Source: an uncultured Eubacteriales bacterium
GTDB taxonomy: Bacteria > Bacillota > Clostridia > Christensenellales > CAG-138
Assembly (NCBI GenBank): GCA_900543475.1
Contig: UQRU01000046.1
Location: 1-16,076 of the forward strand
Direction of reading: 5' to 3'
DNA: 16,076 nt
This document shows, piece by piece, positions 1 to 5,547 of this stretch; positions within the stretch are counted from its first letter, which is position 1; every line of letters starts with the position of its first letter. Below the pieces are notes generated by a model. That model was not told the DNA's origin. It did no database searches and saw only the letters and a program-made list of their open reading frames with translations. A program made the translations under genes and the position numbers.

Positions 1-1
1 G

Positions 2-58
2 GAGAGAACCAGAAACGTCGCCGCCGCCAGAGAAAAGACCGGCGCGGCAGAAGAATAA
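2..58 (+). CDS. cas8c: C-terminal end of a probable Cas8c (Csd1) gene, cut by the window edge
   Basis: Reading from base 2, 18 codons stay open (ERTRNVAAAREKTGAAEE) and end at TAA 56-58, just before the Shine-Dalgarno site of cas7. In type I-C operons the gene directly upstream of cas7 is cas8c (csd1), the large Cascade subunit, so position is the main argument. The visible tail is charged and low in complexity and carries no diagnostic motif. The other two forward frames are also open here, so the frame choice rests on the stop codon being well placed for an operon. Confidence 0.45.
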   Translation, partial: ERTRNVAAAREKTGAAEE

Positions 59-73
59 AAGGAGGAGTATCTT

Positions 74-1072
74 ATGGCAATTCAGAACCGATATGAGTTC
101 ATGTATTACGTTGCGTGCACAAATTGTAACCCGAACGGAGATCCGGACATGGGCAATATGCCCCGGCTCGATCCGCAGACCATGCAGGGCTTCATCACCG
201 ACGCTGCAACCAAGCGCCGTATTCGAAATTACGTGGAGCTGGCCCATCAGGGCGAGCCCGGCATGAACATCATCATCCAGCAGGCGACCAACATCAACCG
301 CCATATCGCGGAGGCCAAGCGGGCAGCCGGTGTTGAAGACTGCGCAAAGGCAAAGGAAGCCGTTTACGCGGGCAGAAAAAAGGCCTGTGAGCTGTTCTAT
401 GATGTACGTACCTTCGGCGCAGTCATGTCCACTGGCCCCAACGCGGGGCAGGTGCGCGGGCCGGTGCAGATCACCTACGGAAAAAGTCTGGACGCCGTTC
501 TTCCGCTGGACATTTCCATCACCCGTATGGCGGTCGCCGACAAGGTAAAGGATGGCGCTACAGTAGAGGATTACGCGGCATGGGAGCAGGAGCAGCCAGA
601 GGACAAGCTTCGCACAATGGGCCGCAAGCAGATCATCCCCTTCGGCCTGTATGAGGTTCGCGGCTTCGTCAGCGCCAACCTGGCTGAAGAGACCGGGTTT
701 GATGACGAAGATTTGAATGTCCTGTTTGAAGCCATTCTGAATATGTACGAGCATGACCACTCCGCCAGCAAGGGCGAAATGGCCGTCGTTTCTCCGCTGA
801 TTATTTTCAGGCACGTTGGCACGGATACCGACGCGGCGCAGAGAATCCGTCAGGCCAAACTGGGCTGCGCCCCGGCCCACAAGCTCTTTGATCTGGTCAA
901 GGTCACGAAAAAAGCTTCCGTTTCCTATCCCAGAAGCTATCGGGATTATGACGCGCTTGTCTCTCTGGACAGGGTTCCCAAGGGCGTGCAGATCGGGTTC
1001 AAGCCAAGCGCCTTTGAGCCGGTAGTCTGGGACGCGCTTCCCGCAGACGAAGACTGGTTCTGCCATGGATGA
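74..1072 (+). CDS. cas7: Type I-C CRISPR-associated protein Cas7 (Csd2)
   Basis: Cas7c is the RNA-binding RAMP protein that polymerises along the crRNA to form the backbone of the type I-C Cascade in the cytoplasm. The 332-residue product begins with the family signature NRYEFMYYV, then NPNGDPDMGNMPRLDP (about residues 19-34) and TDAATKRRIRNYV. It continues with DVRTFGAVMS, GQVRGPVQ, SITRMAV, TMGRK, PFGLYEVRGF and APAHKLFDLVKV, all typical of Csd2. The start is set by GGAGG at 61-65, eight bases before ATG. It is somewhat longer than the roughly 280-300 residues usual for the family; the extra length sits in the middle and in a C-terminal tail (about 25 residues ending DEDWFCHG). Its stop overlaps the cas4 start by 8 bp. 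Confidence 0.95.
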   Translation: MAIQNRYEFMYYVACTNCNPNGDPDMGNMPRLDPQTMQGFITDAATKRRIRNYVELAHQGEPGMNIIIQQATNINRHIAEAKRAAGVEDCAKAKEAVYAGRKKACELFYDVRTFGAVMSTGPNAGQVRGPVQITYGKSLDAVLPLDISITRMAVADKVKDGATVEDYAAWEQEQPEDKLRTMGRKQIIPFGLYEVRGFVSANLAEETGFDDEDLNVLFEAILNMYEHDHSASKGEMAVVSPLIIFRHVGTDTDAAQRIRQAKLGCAPAHKLFDLVKVTKKASVSYPRSYRDYDALVSLDRVPKGVQIGFKPSAFEPVVWDALPADEDWFCHG

Positions 1073-1730
1073 GTGGGAGCCGATTCCTCTTTCCCGACTG
1101 TCCCACGCAGGGTTCTGCCTGCGTCGGGCTGCACTGCTGACCAATGAGCAGGTCTGGGCGGAAAGTGCGGATACCGCAAAAGGACGTTCTGAGCATGAGC
1201 GGGTCCACACGCAGCGGATAGAACGCCGGGGCGATTCAGCAAAGCTGTATGAGTTCCCTGTATTCTCCAAAGCTATGGGAGTTTCCGGGAAATGCGACTG
1301 CATAGAAGCGGAAGCATCCGCCCAGGGCTGCATGATCCCTGCGCTGGATTTCCCGGTCAGGCTGTATCCGGTTGAGTACAAGCACGGAAAACTCCGCGCA
1401 GAACAGGAATATGAGGTTCAGCTGTGCGCGCAGGCCATGTGTCTGGAAGAAATGTTCCAGACACAGATCCCGGAGGGCGCCATCTACTACATCACATCGC
1501 ACCGCCGCTATCCGGTCTCTTTTACAGCGGAGCTCCGCAGTCTTGTAAAGGAAACAATCGAAAGGATCGAGGCGTTTCGCCGAAGCTTTTCGATCCCGCC
1601 GGCGGAATACGGGGCGAAATGCAAGGCGTGCTCCCTGCGGGAGCACTGCCTTCCCAGCGTGCAGCGATCCGCGTCCGGCTACTGTATGCAGCTGCGCAAA
1701 GAGGCCATGCACGAGGAGGATGTCCCATGA
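1065..1730 (+). CDS. cas4: CRISPR-associated nuclease Cas4 (type I-C)
   Basis: Cas4 is a RecB-family PD-(D/E)XK nuclease with an iron-sulfur cluster. With Cas1-Cas2 it trims new spacers and checks for the PAM. The 221-residue protein has the four expected cluster cysteines: C18 in GFCLRRA near the N-terminus, and C186, C189 and C195 in CKACSLREHC near the C-terminus. The nuclease core is visible as ALDFPVRLYPVEYKHGK (catalytic D, then ExK), followed by the Q-rich helix YEVQLCAQAMCLEE. The start ATG lies inside cas7 (8-bp overlap), and the stop shares ATGA with the cas1 start. It is therefore translationally coupled on both sides and belongs to the adaptation block cas4-cas1-cas2. All key residues appear intact. 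Confidence 0.95.
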   Translation: MDEWEPIPLSRLSHAGFCLRRAALLTNEQVWAESADTAKGRSEHERVHTQRIERRGDSAKLYEFPVFSKAMGVSGKCDCIEAEASAQGCMIPALDFPVRLYPVEYKHGKLRAEQEYEVQLCAQAMCLEEMFQTQIPEGAIYYITSHRRYPVSFTAELRSLVKETIERIEAFRRSFSIPPAEYGAKCKACSLREHCLPSVQRSASGYCMQLRKEAMHEEDVP

Positions 1731-2755
1731 AAAAGCTGCTGGAGACGCTCTATATTACAACGCCTGAAAGCTATCTGTTTGAGCGGAACGGGAATATCTG
1801 CATCTCCATCGGCGGTGCAGAAAAGGCCGCTGTTCCAATCACACAGGTGAACTCCATCGTTCTGTTCGGAAAGAACACACTCTCAACTGCGTTGCTCTCA
1901 TTTTGCTCCAAAAACGACGTGACGATTACATTTCTCAGCGAGAACGGCTTTTTTCTGGGGCGGCTATGCGGCCCGGTCAGCGGAAATGTGCTGTTAAGAA
2001 AGCGCCAGTATGAAACACTGGCAGATACAGCCTTTGCAAACCGGTTTGTCAAGGATCTGCTGTTCTGTAAGCTGCGAAACAGCAGATCTGTGTTGGTGCG
2101 GTATGCCCGTACTGCCTCTGATGAAGCAGAAAAGAGCGGCGTTGCTGCGGCGGCAGCTGATTTGACCGCAATCGCAAATCGTCTGGATGACTGTACGGAC
2201 ATTGATTCCATGCGCGGAATCGAGGGCGCCGCTGCGTCTGTCTACTTCTCTCGCTTTGACGATCTGCTCTCCAGTCCGAAGGGATACCGCTTTGAGACGA
2301 GAAGTCGGCGTCCGCCGCTGAACGAAGTCAATGCGGTGCTGTCTTTTGTCTATACGCTGTTGGCACATGACGTTCGATCTTCGATGGAAGCTGTGGGGCT
2401 GGACCCTGCCGCCGGGTATCTGCACACCCTTCGCCCGGGGCGGCCATCCTTTGCGCTGGACATCATGGAGGAGCTGCGTGCGCCCCTGTGCGACCGGCTG
2501 GTCATTTCCATGTTCAACAGGGATCAGTTTCAGACGCAGGATTTTACGACAGACTTTGAAGCGGTATACCTCAGCGAGAAAGGGCGGCGAAAGGTTCTTG
2601 AACAGTGGCGGGCCAGAAAGCGCGAGTCCATTCAGCGCCCGTTTTTGATGGAGAAAGTTCCCATTGGGATGATCCCATACGTACAGTCTATGCTGTTTGC
2701 CCGTGTGCTGCGCGGGGATCTGGATCGATACCCGCCGTTTGTGTGGAGGTCATGA
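1727..2755 (+). CDS. cas1: CRISPR integrase Cas1 (type I-C)
   Basis: Cas1 is the metal-dependent integrase that inserts new spacers at the leader end as a Cas1-Cas2 complex. The gene encodes 342 residues, the usual size for type I-C. The start is ATG 1727, which overlaps the cas4 stop as ATGA and is preceded by GAGGAGG; the open frame extends further upstream but only as a shadow of cas4. The catalytic region is complete: E166 in MRGIEGAAA, H233 in GYLHTLRPGRPSFALD, and D245 with E248/E249 in ALDIMEELRAP. The N-terminal beta domain (YITTPESYLFERNGN, ISIGG, VPITQVNSIVLFG) is normal. It ends three bases before cas2. Confidence 0.96.
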   Translation: MKKLLETLYITTPESYLFERNGNICISIGGAEKAAVPITQVNSIVLFGKNTLSTALLSFCSKNDVTITFLSENGFFLGRLCGPVSGNVLLRKRQYETLADTAFANRFVKDLLFCKLRNSRSVLVRYARTASDEAEKSGVAAAAADLTAIANRLDDCTDIDSMRGIEGAAASVYFSRFDDLLSSPKGYRFETRSRRPPLNEVNAVLSFVYTLLAHDVRSSMEAVGLDPAAGYLHTLRPGRPSFALDIMEELRAPLCDRLVISMFNRDQFQTQDFTTDFEAVYLSEKGRRKVLEQWRARKRESIQRPFLMEKVPIGMIPYVQSMLFARVLRGDLDRYPPFVWRS

Positions 2756-2758
2756 CAT

Positions 2759-3049
2759 ATGATGCTGGTCGTAACCTATGATGTGGACACATCGGATTCT
2801 GCCGGGCAAAAGCGCTTGCGGAAAGTAGCAAAGATCTGTGAACGACACGGGATGCGTGTTCAAAGCTCCGTGTTTGAGGTGCTCGTGGACGCTGCACAGC
2901 TGGTCGTGCTGAAACAGGAACTGGGAAAAGCTATCGATATGGAGCAGGATTCTGTCCGCTTTTATCGACTCGGCAATTCATACGAGAACCGGATCGAAAG
3001 TATGGGACGCAAGCCCCTCGTGGAAGCAGGAAGTGCCTTGATCTTTTAA
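2759..3049 (+). CDS. cas2: CRISPR-associated protein Cas2
   Basis: Cas2 is the small ferredoxin-fold dimer that bridges two Cas1 dimers during spacer integration. The product has 96 residues, typical of type I-C. It begins MMLVVTYDVDT, in which the aspartates around position 8-10 belong to the conserved metal site, and contains RLRKVAKICERHGMRVQSSVFE and the strand SVRFYRLG. A GGAGG at about 2745-2749 overlaps the end of cas1 and serves this gene. ATG 2759 is followed directly by a second ATG at 2762, which could also be used. It is the last cas gene; the leader and array follow on the same strand. Confidence 0.95.
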   Translation: MMLVVTYDVDTSDSAGQKRLRKVAKICERHGMRVQSSVFEVLVDAAQLVVLKQELGKAIDMEQDSVRFYRLGNSYENRIESMGRKPLVEAGSALIF

Positions 3050-3089
3050 CGCCAACCCCTGCCGTACACATTTTTGCGGCAGGTTGGCG
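3050..3089 (+). other. Hairpin immediately after cas2
   Basis: Starting on the base after the cas2 stop, CGCCAACC (3050-3057) pairs with GGTTGGCG (3082-3089), and TGCCG (3060-3064) pairs with CGGCA (3077-3081). A 2-nt bulge (CC) separates the two stem parts, and the loop contains a run of five T. No T-tract follows the stem, so it is not a textbook intrinsic terminator. It could protect the 3' end of the cas mRNA or attenuate read-through into the leader. The pairing is read directly; the role is inferred. Confidence 0.55.
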
Positions 3090-3129
3090 CATGAAATCCA
3101 TGCAAGATATACAGCTTTTGGATCTCTTC

Positions 3130-3158
3130 TTGGAAAACCAAAGGAAGCCAGACATAAA
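3130..3158 (+). promoter_or_regulatory. Possible array promoter within the CRISPR leader
   Basis: TTGGAA (3130-3135) and CATAAA (3153-3158) are separated by 17 bp, each matching the sigma-A consensus at four of six positions. The predicted start near 3165 would place about 54 transcribed bases ahead of the first repeat. The surrounding leader (3090-3218) contains no ORF. The match is weak and the assignment is tentative. Confidence 0.3.
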
Positions 3159-3172
3159 ACTGTATCATCTTT

Positions 3173-3219
3173 CGGCAATTTGCCGCAAAACCTCATGACG
3201 GACTTGTGGAAAATTGCCG
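3173..3219 (+). promoter_or_regulatory. Leader inverted-repeat motif next to the first repeat
   Basis: CGGCAA-T-TTGCCG (3173-3185) is a 13-bp palindrome. The half-site recurs as AAATTGCCG at 3211-3219, the last base of which is the first base of repeat 1. CGGCAATTT (3173-3181) and AAATTGCCG (3211-3219) are perfect inverted copies. Position suggests a leader-anchoring element for Cas1-Cas2(-Cas4) or a protein-binding site. The sequence pattern is direct; the function is inference. Confidence 0.4.
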
Positions 3220-3383
3220 TCGCCCCTCCCGCAGGGGCGTGAGTAGAAATTTTCCCAGCTACCGCAAGTAAAAACTCACTGTCCCGTCGCCCCTCCCGCA
3301 GGGGCGTGAGTAGAAATTACAAGGTCACGGGCGGCTACGCCTACGAGCTCGGTCGCCCCTCCCGCAGGGGCGTGAGTAGAAAT
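3219..3383 (+). CRISPR. Type I-C CRISPR array: three 32-bp repeats, two spacers
   Basis: Three identical 32-bp repeats lie at 3219-3250, 3286-3317 and 3352-3383. They enclose spacers of 35 bp (3251-3285) and 34 bp (3318-3351). Each repeat starts GTCGCCCCT and holds a 7-bp stem, CGCCCCT/AGGGGCG, with a 5-nt loop (CCCGC). An 11-nt 3' part, TGAGTAGAAAT, would be the crRNA 5' handle after Cas5c cleavage at the stem base. The layout (cas2, leader, array on the same strand) fits a leader on the left. The last repeat shows no decay, and no fourth repeat is found after 3383. Spacer 2 reads through without a stop in its first frame (YKVTGGYAYEL), as a protein-coding protospacer would. Confidence 0.97.
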
Positions 3384-3438
3384 GAAAGAGCGCCTCGATA
3401 ATTGCCCGCTCCGCATAATTACGGGAGGCAGAGAATGA
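3382..3438 (+). pseudogene. Tail of a truncated reading frame joined to the last CRISPR repeat
   Basis: A frame whose first ATG uses the last two bases of the final repeat plus base 3384 reads MKERLDNCPLRIITGGRE and ends at TGA 3436-3438. That stop overlaps the start of the next gene as ATGA, the pattern of coupled genes in phage or operon DNA. It is too short to identify. I read it as the 3' end of a gene whose front part is missing because the DNA was joined here to the array. The alternative is a chance frame in array trailer sequence plus an unrelated start. Confidence 0.3.
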
Positions 3439-3668
3439 GACGCAAAAAGAAAAGCCGCCTCGCGGCGGCGGAGTTCCTCGCCGTGCTTATCGTGACGGCG
3501 GTCGTTTTCACAAAGGGCTTGAGCGCGGCGCTCGCGTGGCGAGGCTATAAGGCCGTCGGCGGCGAGTTCATGCTCTTGCTCCTACCTATTATATATTATG
3601 AGGCAAAGCGGATTATCCTCGATTTCGTGGCGGACTTCGTAGAACTTTACCGCCGCGCGGAGGATTGA
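3435..3668 (+). CDS. Small two-helix membrane protein of unknown function
   Basis: ATG 3435 is preceded by GGGAGG (3424-3429 region) at good spacing, so I prefer it over a TTG start at 3402. The 77-residue product has a very basic N-terminus (MRRKKKSR), then a hydrophobic segment at about residues 14-34 (FLAVLIVTAVVFTKGLSAAL). A second follows at about 45-65 (FMLLLLPIIYYEAKRIILDF), and the tail is charged (ELYRRAED). This predicts an inner-membrane protein with both ends in the cytoplasm. I cannot name its family. Size, topology, ATGA coupling to the frame upstream and tight spacing to the next ORF resemble accessory genes of Firmicutes prophages, and a holin-like role is one possibility. It is not a known type I-C component. 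GC is higher than in rnhA nearby. Confidence 0.6.
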   Translation: MRRKKKSRLAAAEFLAVLIVTAVVFTKGLSAALAWRGYKAVGGEFMLLLLPIIYYEAKRIILDFVADFVELYRRAED

Positions 3669-3670
3669 CA

Positions 3671-3853
3671 ATGCAGGACAGAAAAAGAGAAACCGCCGAC
3701 GCTTTGCAGAACGTCGGCGGGGACTCGTCCCGGAAAAGACGAGCGATTACTCATACCTTTATTATTATAGCACTCTCAGGGGGGTATGTCAATCCAGATT
3801 ATTCTATGGTATACTATACCTATAGTATGTCCGGCAGGCTGCCAAAAGGATAG
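3671..3853 (+). CDS. Doubtful 60-residue ORF after the membrane protein
   Basis: ATG 3671 has GGAGG at 3659-3663 with seven bases between, an excellent ribosome site, and starts two bases after the upstream stop. The first half of the product is charged (MQDRKRETADAL, then SSRKRRAIT). The second half (THTFIIIALSGGYVNPDYSM) is read through promoter-like, AT-rich DNA with inverted repeats, so it may not be a natural C-terminus. The ORF could be a real small gene, a truncated gene running into foreign sequence, or a start with no lasting product. Two GC-rich hairpins lie inside its first third. No family is recognised. Confidence 0.35.
   Translation: MQDRKRETADALQNVGGDSSRKRRAITHTFIIIALSGGYVNPDYSMVYYTYSMSGRLPKG
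3693..3743 (+). other. Two tandem GC-rich hairpins
   Basis: CCGCCGACG (3693-3701) pairs perfectly with CGTCGGCGG (3712-3720) over a 10-nt loop. CTCGTC (3724-3729) pairs with GACGAG (3738-3743) over an 8-nt loop. They lie three bases apart, inside the 60-residue ORF. No U-tract follows directly. They could be structured RNA, a transcript end or a phage-derived control element. The stems are direct observations, the role is unknown. Confidence 0.45.
3752..3825 (+). promoter_or_regulatory. Cluster of GGTAT inverted repeats, operator-like
   Basis: CATACC at 3752-3757 and GGTATG at 3783-3788 form an inverted pair. A 13-bp palindrome, GGTATA-C-TATACC, follows at 3808-3820. It extends to CTAT...ATAG (3804-3825) with one extra T. 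Several TATA-like hexamers (TATACT at 3810, TATAGT at 3821) overlap it. Four copies of one half-site in 75 bp suggest binding by a dimeric repressor or activator. No regulator gene is visible next to it. Confidence 0.35.
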
Positions 3854-3962
3854 GGAAGGGAAGCTGGTTGTCTGCTTTATTATGGGTTTTTCCTGTTTTG
3901 TATAGGATTCACCCTTTGGGCAAAAATGAAAAATACAGCGAATTTATACAAAGGATAAAAAT

Positions 3963-4400
3963 GTGAAAAAAATAACAATTTATACGGACGGCGCTTGCTC
4001 GGGAAACCCTGGACCCGGCGGTTGGGGCGCATTACTATATTACCAAGGCCATAGCAAAGAGCTATCCGGCGGCGAGCCCCACACCACCAATAACCGCATG
4101 GAGCTTATGGCGGCCATTGCAGCCTTAGAAGCCTTAAAAGAGCCGTGCCAAGCGGACATATACACGGACAGCGCTTATTTATATCGGGCTTTTCAGGATG
4201 GCTGGTTAAAAAGCTGGCAAAAGAATAACTGGAAAACTTCTACAAAAAAAGATGTGGAAAATCAGGACCTATGGAAACGGCTGCTGGCCCAAACTTCGGT
4301 GCATCAAGTCGTATGGCATAAGGTTAAGGGCCATAGCGATAATGCGGATAATAACCGGTGCGACGCATTAGCCAGGGCCGCCATTGCTAAATTTCGGTAG
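3963..4400 (+). CDS. rnhA: Ribonuclease HI
   Basis: RNase HI cleaves the RNA strand of RNA-DNA hybrids, removing R-loops and replication primers in the cytoplasm. The 145-residue protein keeps every catalytic residue of the E. coli enzyme at nearly the same numbers: D9 ([12 protein letters not shown]), E47 (NNRMELMAA), D69 (IYTDSAYL), H124 ([11 protein letters not shown]) and D134 (NRCDALA). It also has the basic handle region around 81-91 ([11 protein letters not shown]). The start is GTG 3963, set by AAGGA seven bases before; the ATG two bases earlier is out of frame and meets TGA at once. The gap from 3854 to 3949 holds no gene that I can support. It marks the return from accessory DNA to normal chromosomal genes. 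Confidence 0.95.
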   Translation: MKKITIYTDGACSGNPGPGGWGALLYYQGHSKELSGGEPHTTNNRMELMAAIAALEALKEPCQADIYTDSAYLYRAFQDGWLKSWQKNNWKTSTKKDVENQDLWKRLLAQTSVHQVVWHKVKGHSDNADNNRCDALARAAIAKFR

Positions 4401-4409
4401 AAACAGCCC

Positions 4410-4445
4410 TAACTATTCGTTAAACTTGCGTTTAACGAATAGTTA
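4410..4445 (+). repeat. Perfect 15-bp inverted repeat with 6-bp centre upstream of the recombinase
   Basis: TAACTATTCGTTAAA (4410-4424) is the exact reverse complement of TTTAACGAATAGTTA (4431-4445), with CTTGCG between. Only three of 15 pairs are G-C and no T-tract follows, so it is a poor terminator for rnhA. Two inverted arms around a 6-bp centre is the general architecture of Xer/dif-type sites, and the tyrosine recombinase gene starts 31 bp downstream. It could instead be a regulator's operator for that gene. Confidence 0.6.
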
Positions 4446-4475
4446 TATCCGACTTCCCCATGGAGGTGTTGGGTC

Positions 4476-5525
4476 ATGCCCCAAGAGAATTACGCAGGCA
4501 GCGAATATAAAAAATACCTTTCCAAACTGCGGAGCCTTTGTGAAGAATTGCCCCCCTTTTGCGGGGAGTTTTTCCGGGGGATCGAGCACGAAACGCTGGT
4601 CCGTTCCCGCTATGCTTACGGGGTGGATCTGCGCAATTTCTTTACCTATCTGATCCAACAGCCTGGCTTTACGCAAGCGGATATCCGTTCCATTCCCCTT
4701 TCGGATCTGGATAAAGTAGACGTAACCCTGATTGAAGGGTATTTAAGCTATGTTTCCTTTTATATAGATGAAGATGAGAAAGAAAAATTAAATGGAGAAC
4801 GTGCGAAAAAACGCAAATTATCCACCCTACGTTCGTTTTACAAATATTTTTGTAAAAAGGAGAAATTGCATAACAATCCCCCTGCCCTGGTGGATCTGCC
4901 GGTCATTCGGGAGCGTTCCATCATCCGGCTGGAGCCGGACGAAGTGGCCAACCTGCTGGATATTGTCGAAGCTGGCGAAGGGTTGACGGAGGCGCAAAAA
5001 AAATATCATCATCGTACCCAGGCCCGGGATCTGGCCATTTTGACCTTGTTCCTTGGCACAGGCATCCGGATCAGCGAGCTGGTTGGCATTGATATGGACG
5101 ATGTAAACTTTTCCGCCAATGAATTTTCCGTTGTGCGCAAAGGCGGAAAAGAGGATATTCTGGTATTTGGCGAAGAAGCCCGCAAAGCCCTCTTGGACTA
5201 TATGCTGGAACGGGAACGTATGACCCCCCAGCCTGGGCACGAAAACGCCCTGTTTCTTTCGCTGCAAAACCGTCGCATCACCGTGCGGGCGGTGGAAAAT
5301 TTGGTGAAAAAGTATGCCCAACTGGCAGCGCCCTTGAAGAACATCTCCCCCCACAAGCTGCGCAGCACCTTTGGCACCAATCTATATCGGGAAACCGGCG
5401 ACATTTATTTGGTGGCGGACGTTTTGGGACATAAAGACGTAAATACCACCCGCAAACATTATGCGGCTACCTCCCAGGATAATCGCCGCATTGCAGCCCA
5501 TGTGATCAAGCTGCGGGACGATTGA
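4476..5525 (+). CDS. Xer-like tyrosine recombinase
   Basis: This site-specific recombinase of the phage-integrase family cuts DNA through a tyrosine-linked intermediate. The start ATG has GGAGG at 4462-4466. The 349-residue protein has an N-terminal SAM-like core-binding domain (about 1-130; YGVDLRNFFTYL, KLSTLRSFYKYF). The catalytic domain has R198 (GTGIRISEL), K222 (VRKGGKE), H293 and R296 (SPHKLRSTFGTNL), H319 (VLGHKDVNTTRKHY) and nucleophile Y329, so it is complete. It is about 50 residues longer than typical XerC/XerD. The extra length includes an acidic insert (IDEDEKEKLNGERAKK, about 97-112) and a loop before DLAIL. Position between rnhA and lexA, without excision partners, suggests a resident chromosomal recombinase rather than an element integrase. 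Which Xer group it belongs to cannot be settled by eye. Confidence 0.88.
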   Translation: MPQENYAGSEYKKYLSKLRSLCEELPPFCGEFFRGIEHETLVRSRYAYGVDLRNFFTYLIQQPGFTQADIRSIPLSDLDKVDVTLIEGYLSYVSFYIDEDEKEKLNGERAKKRKLSTLRSFYKYFCKKEKLHNNPPALVDLPVIRERSIIRLEPDEVANLLDIVEAGEGLTEAQKKYHHRTQARDLAILTLFLGTGIRISELVGIDMDDVNFSANEFSVVRKGGKEDILVFGEEARKALLDYMLERERMTPQPGHENALFLSLQNRRITVRAVENLVKKYAQLAAPLKNISPHKLRSTFGTNLYRETGDIYLVADVLGHKDVNTTRKHYAATSQDNRRIAAHVIKLRDD

Positions 5526-5547
5526 TCAAAGGCCCTTCCAGCTTAGC

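Noticed and set aside
1424..1726. A long upstream extension of the cas1 frame
   Set aside because: It overlaps cas4 entirely. ATG 1727 has the ATGA coupling, a ribosome site and the family N-terminus.
3384..3418. A third complete spacer of the array
   Set aside because: No repeat follows it and the sequence continues as a coding frame, so I treat it as a junction and not a bounded spacer.
3402..3434. TTG start for the small membrane protein, adding 11 residues
   Set aside because: It has no ribosome site, and ATG 3435 has GGGAGG at good spacing. The extension falls in the spacer-like stretch.
3787..3815. Promoter for rnhA with -10 TATACT at 3810
   Set aside because: The hexamer 17 bp upstream (TGTCAA) is a poor -35, and the site lies about 150 bp from the gene, within a palindrome better read as an operator.
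4410..4445. Intrinsic terminator of rnhA
   Set aside because: The stem is AT-rich with only three G-C pairs of 15, and no T-tract follows on either strand, so I list it as a repeat instead.
4476..5525. Integrase of a mobile element carrying the CRISPR locus
   Set aside because: No excisionase, att direct repeats or element genes are visible around it, and the setting beside lexA and rnhA fits a resident gene better.
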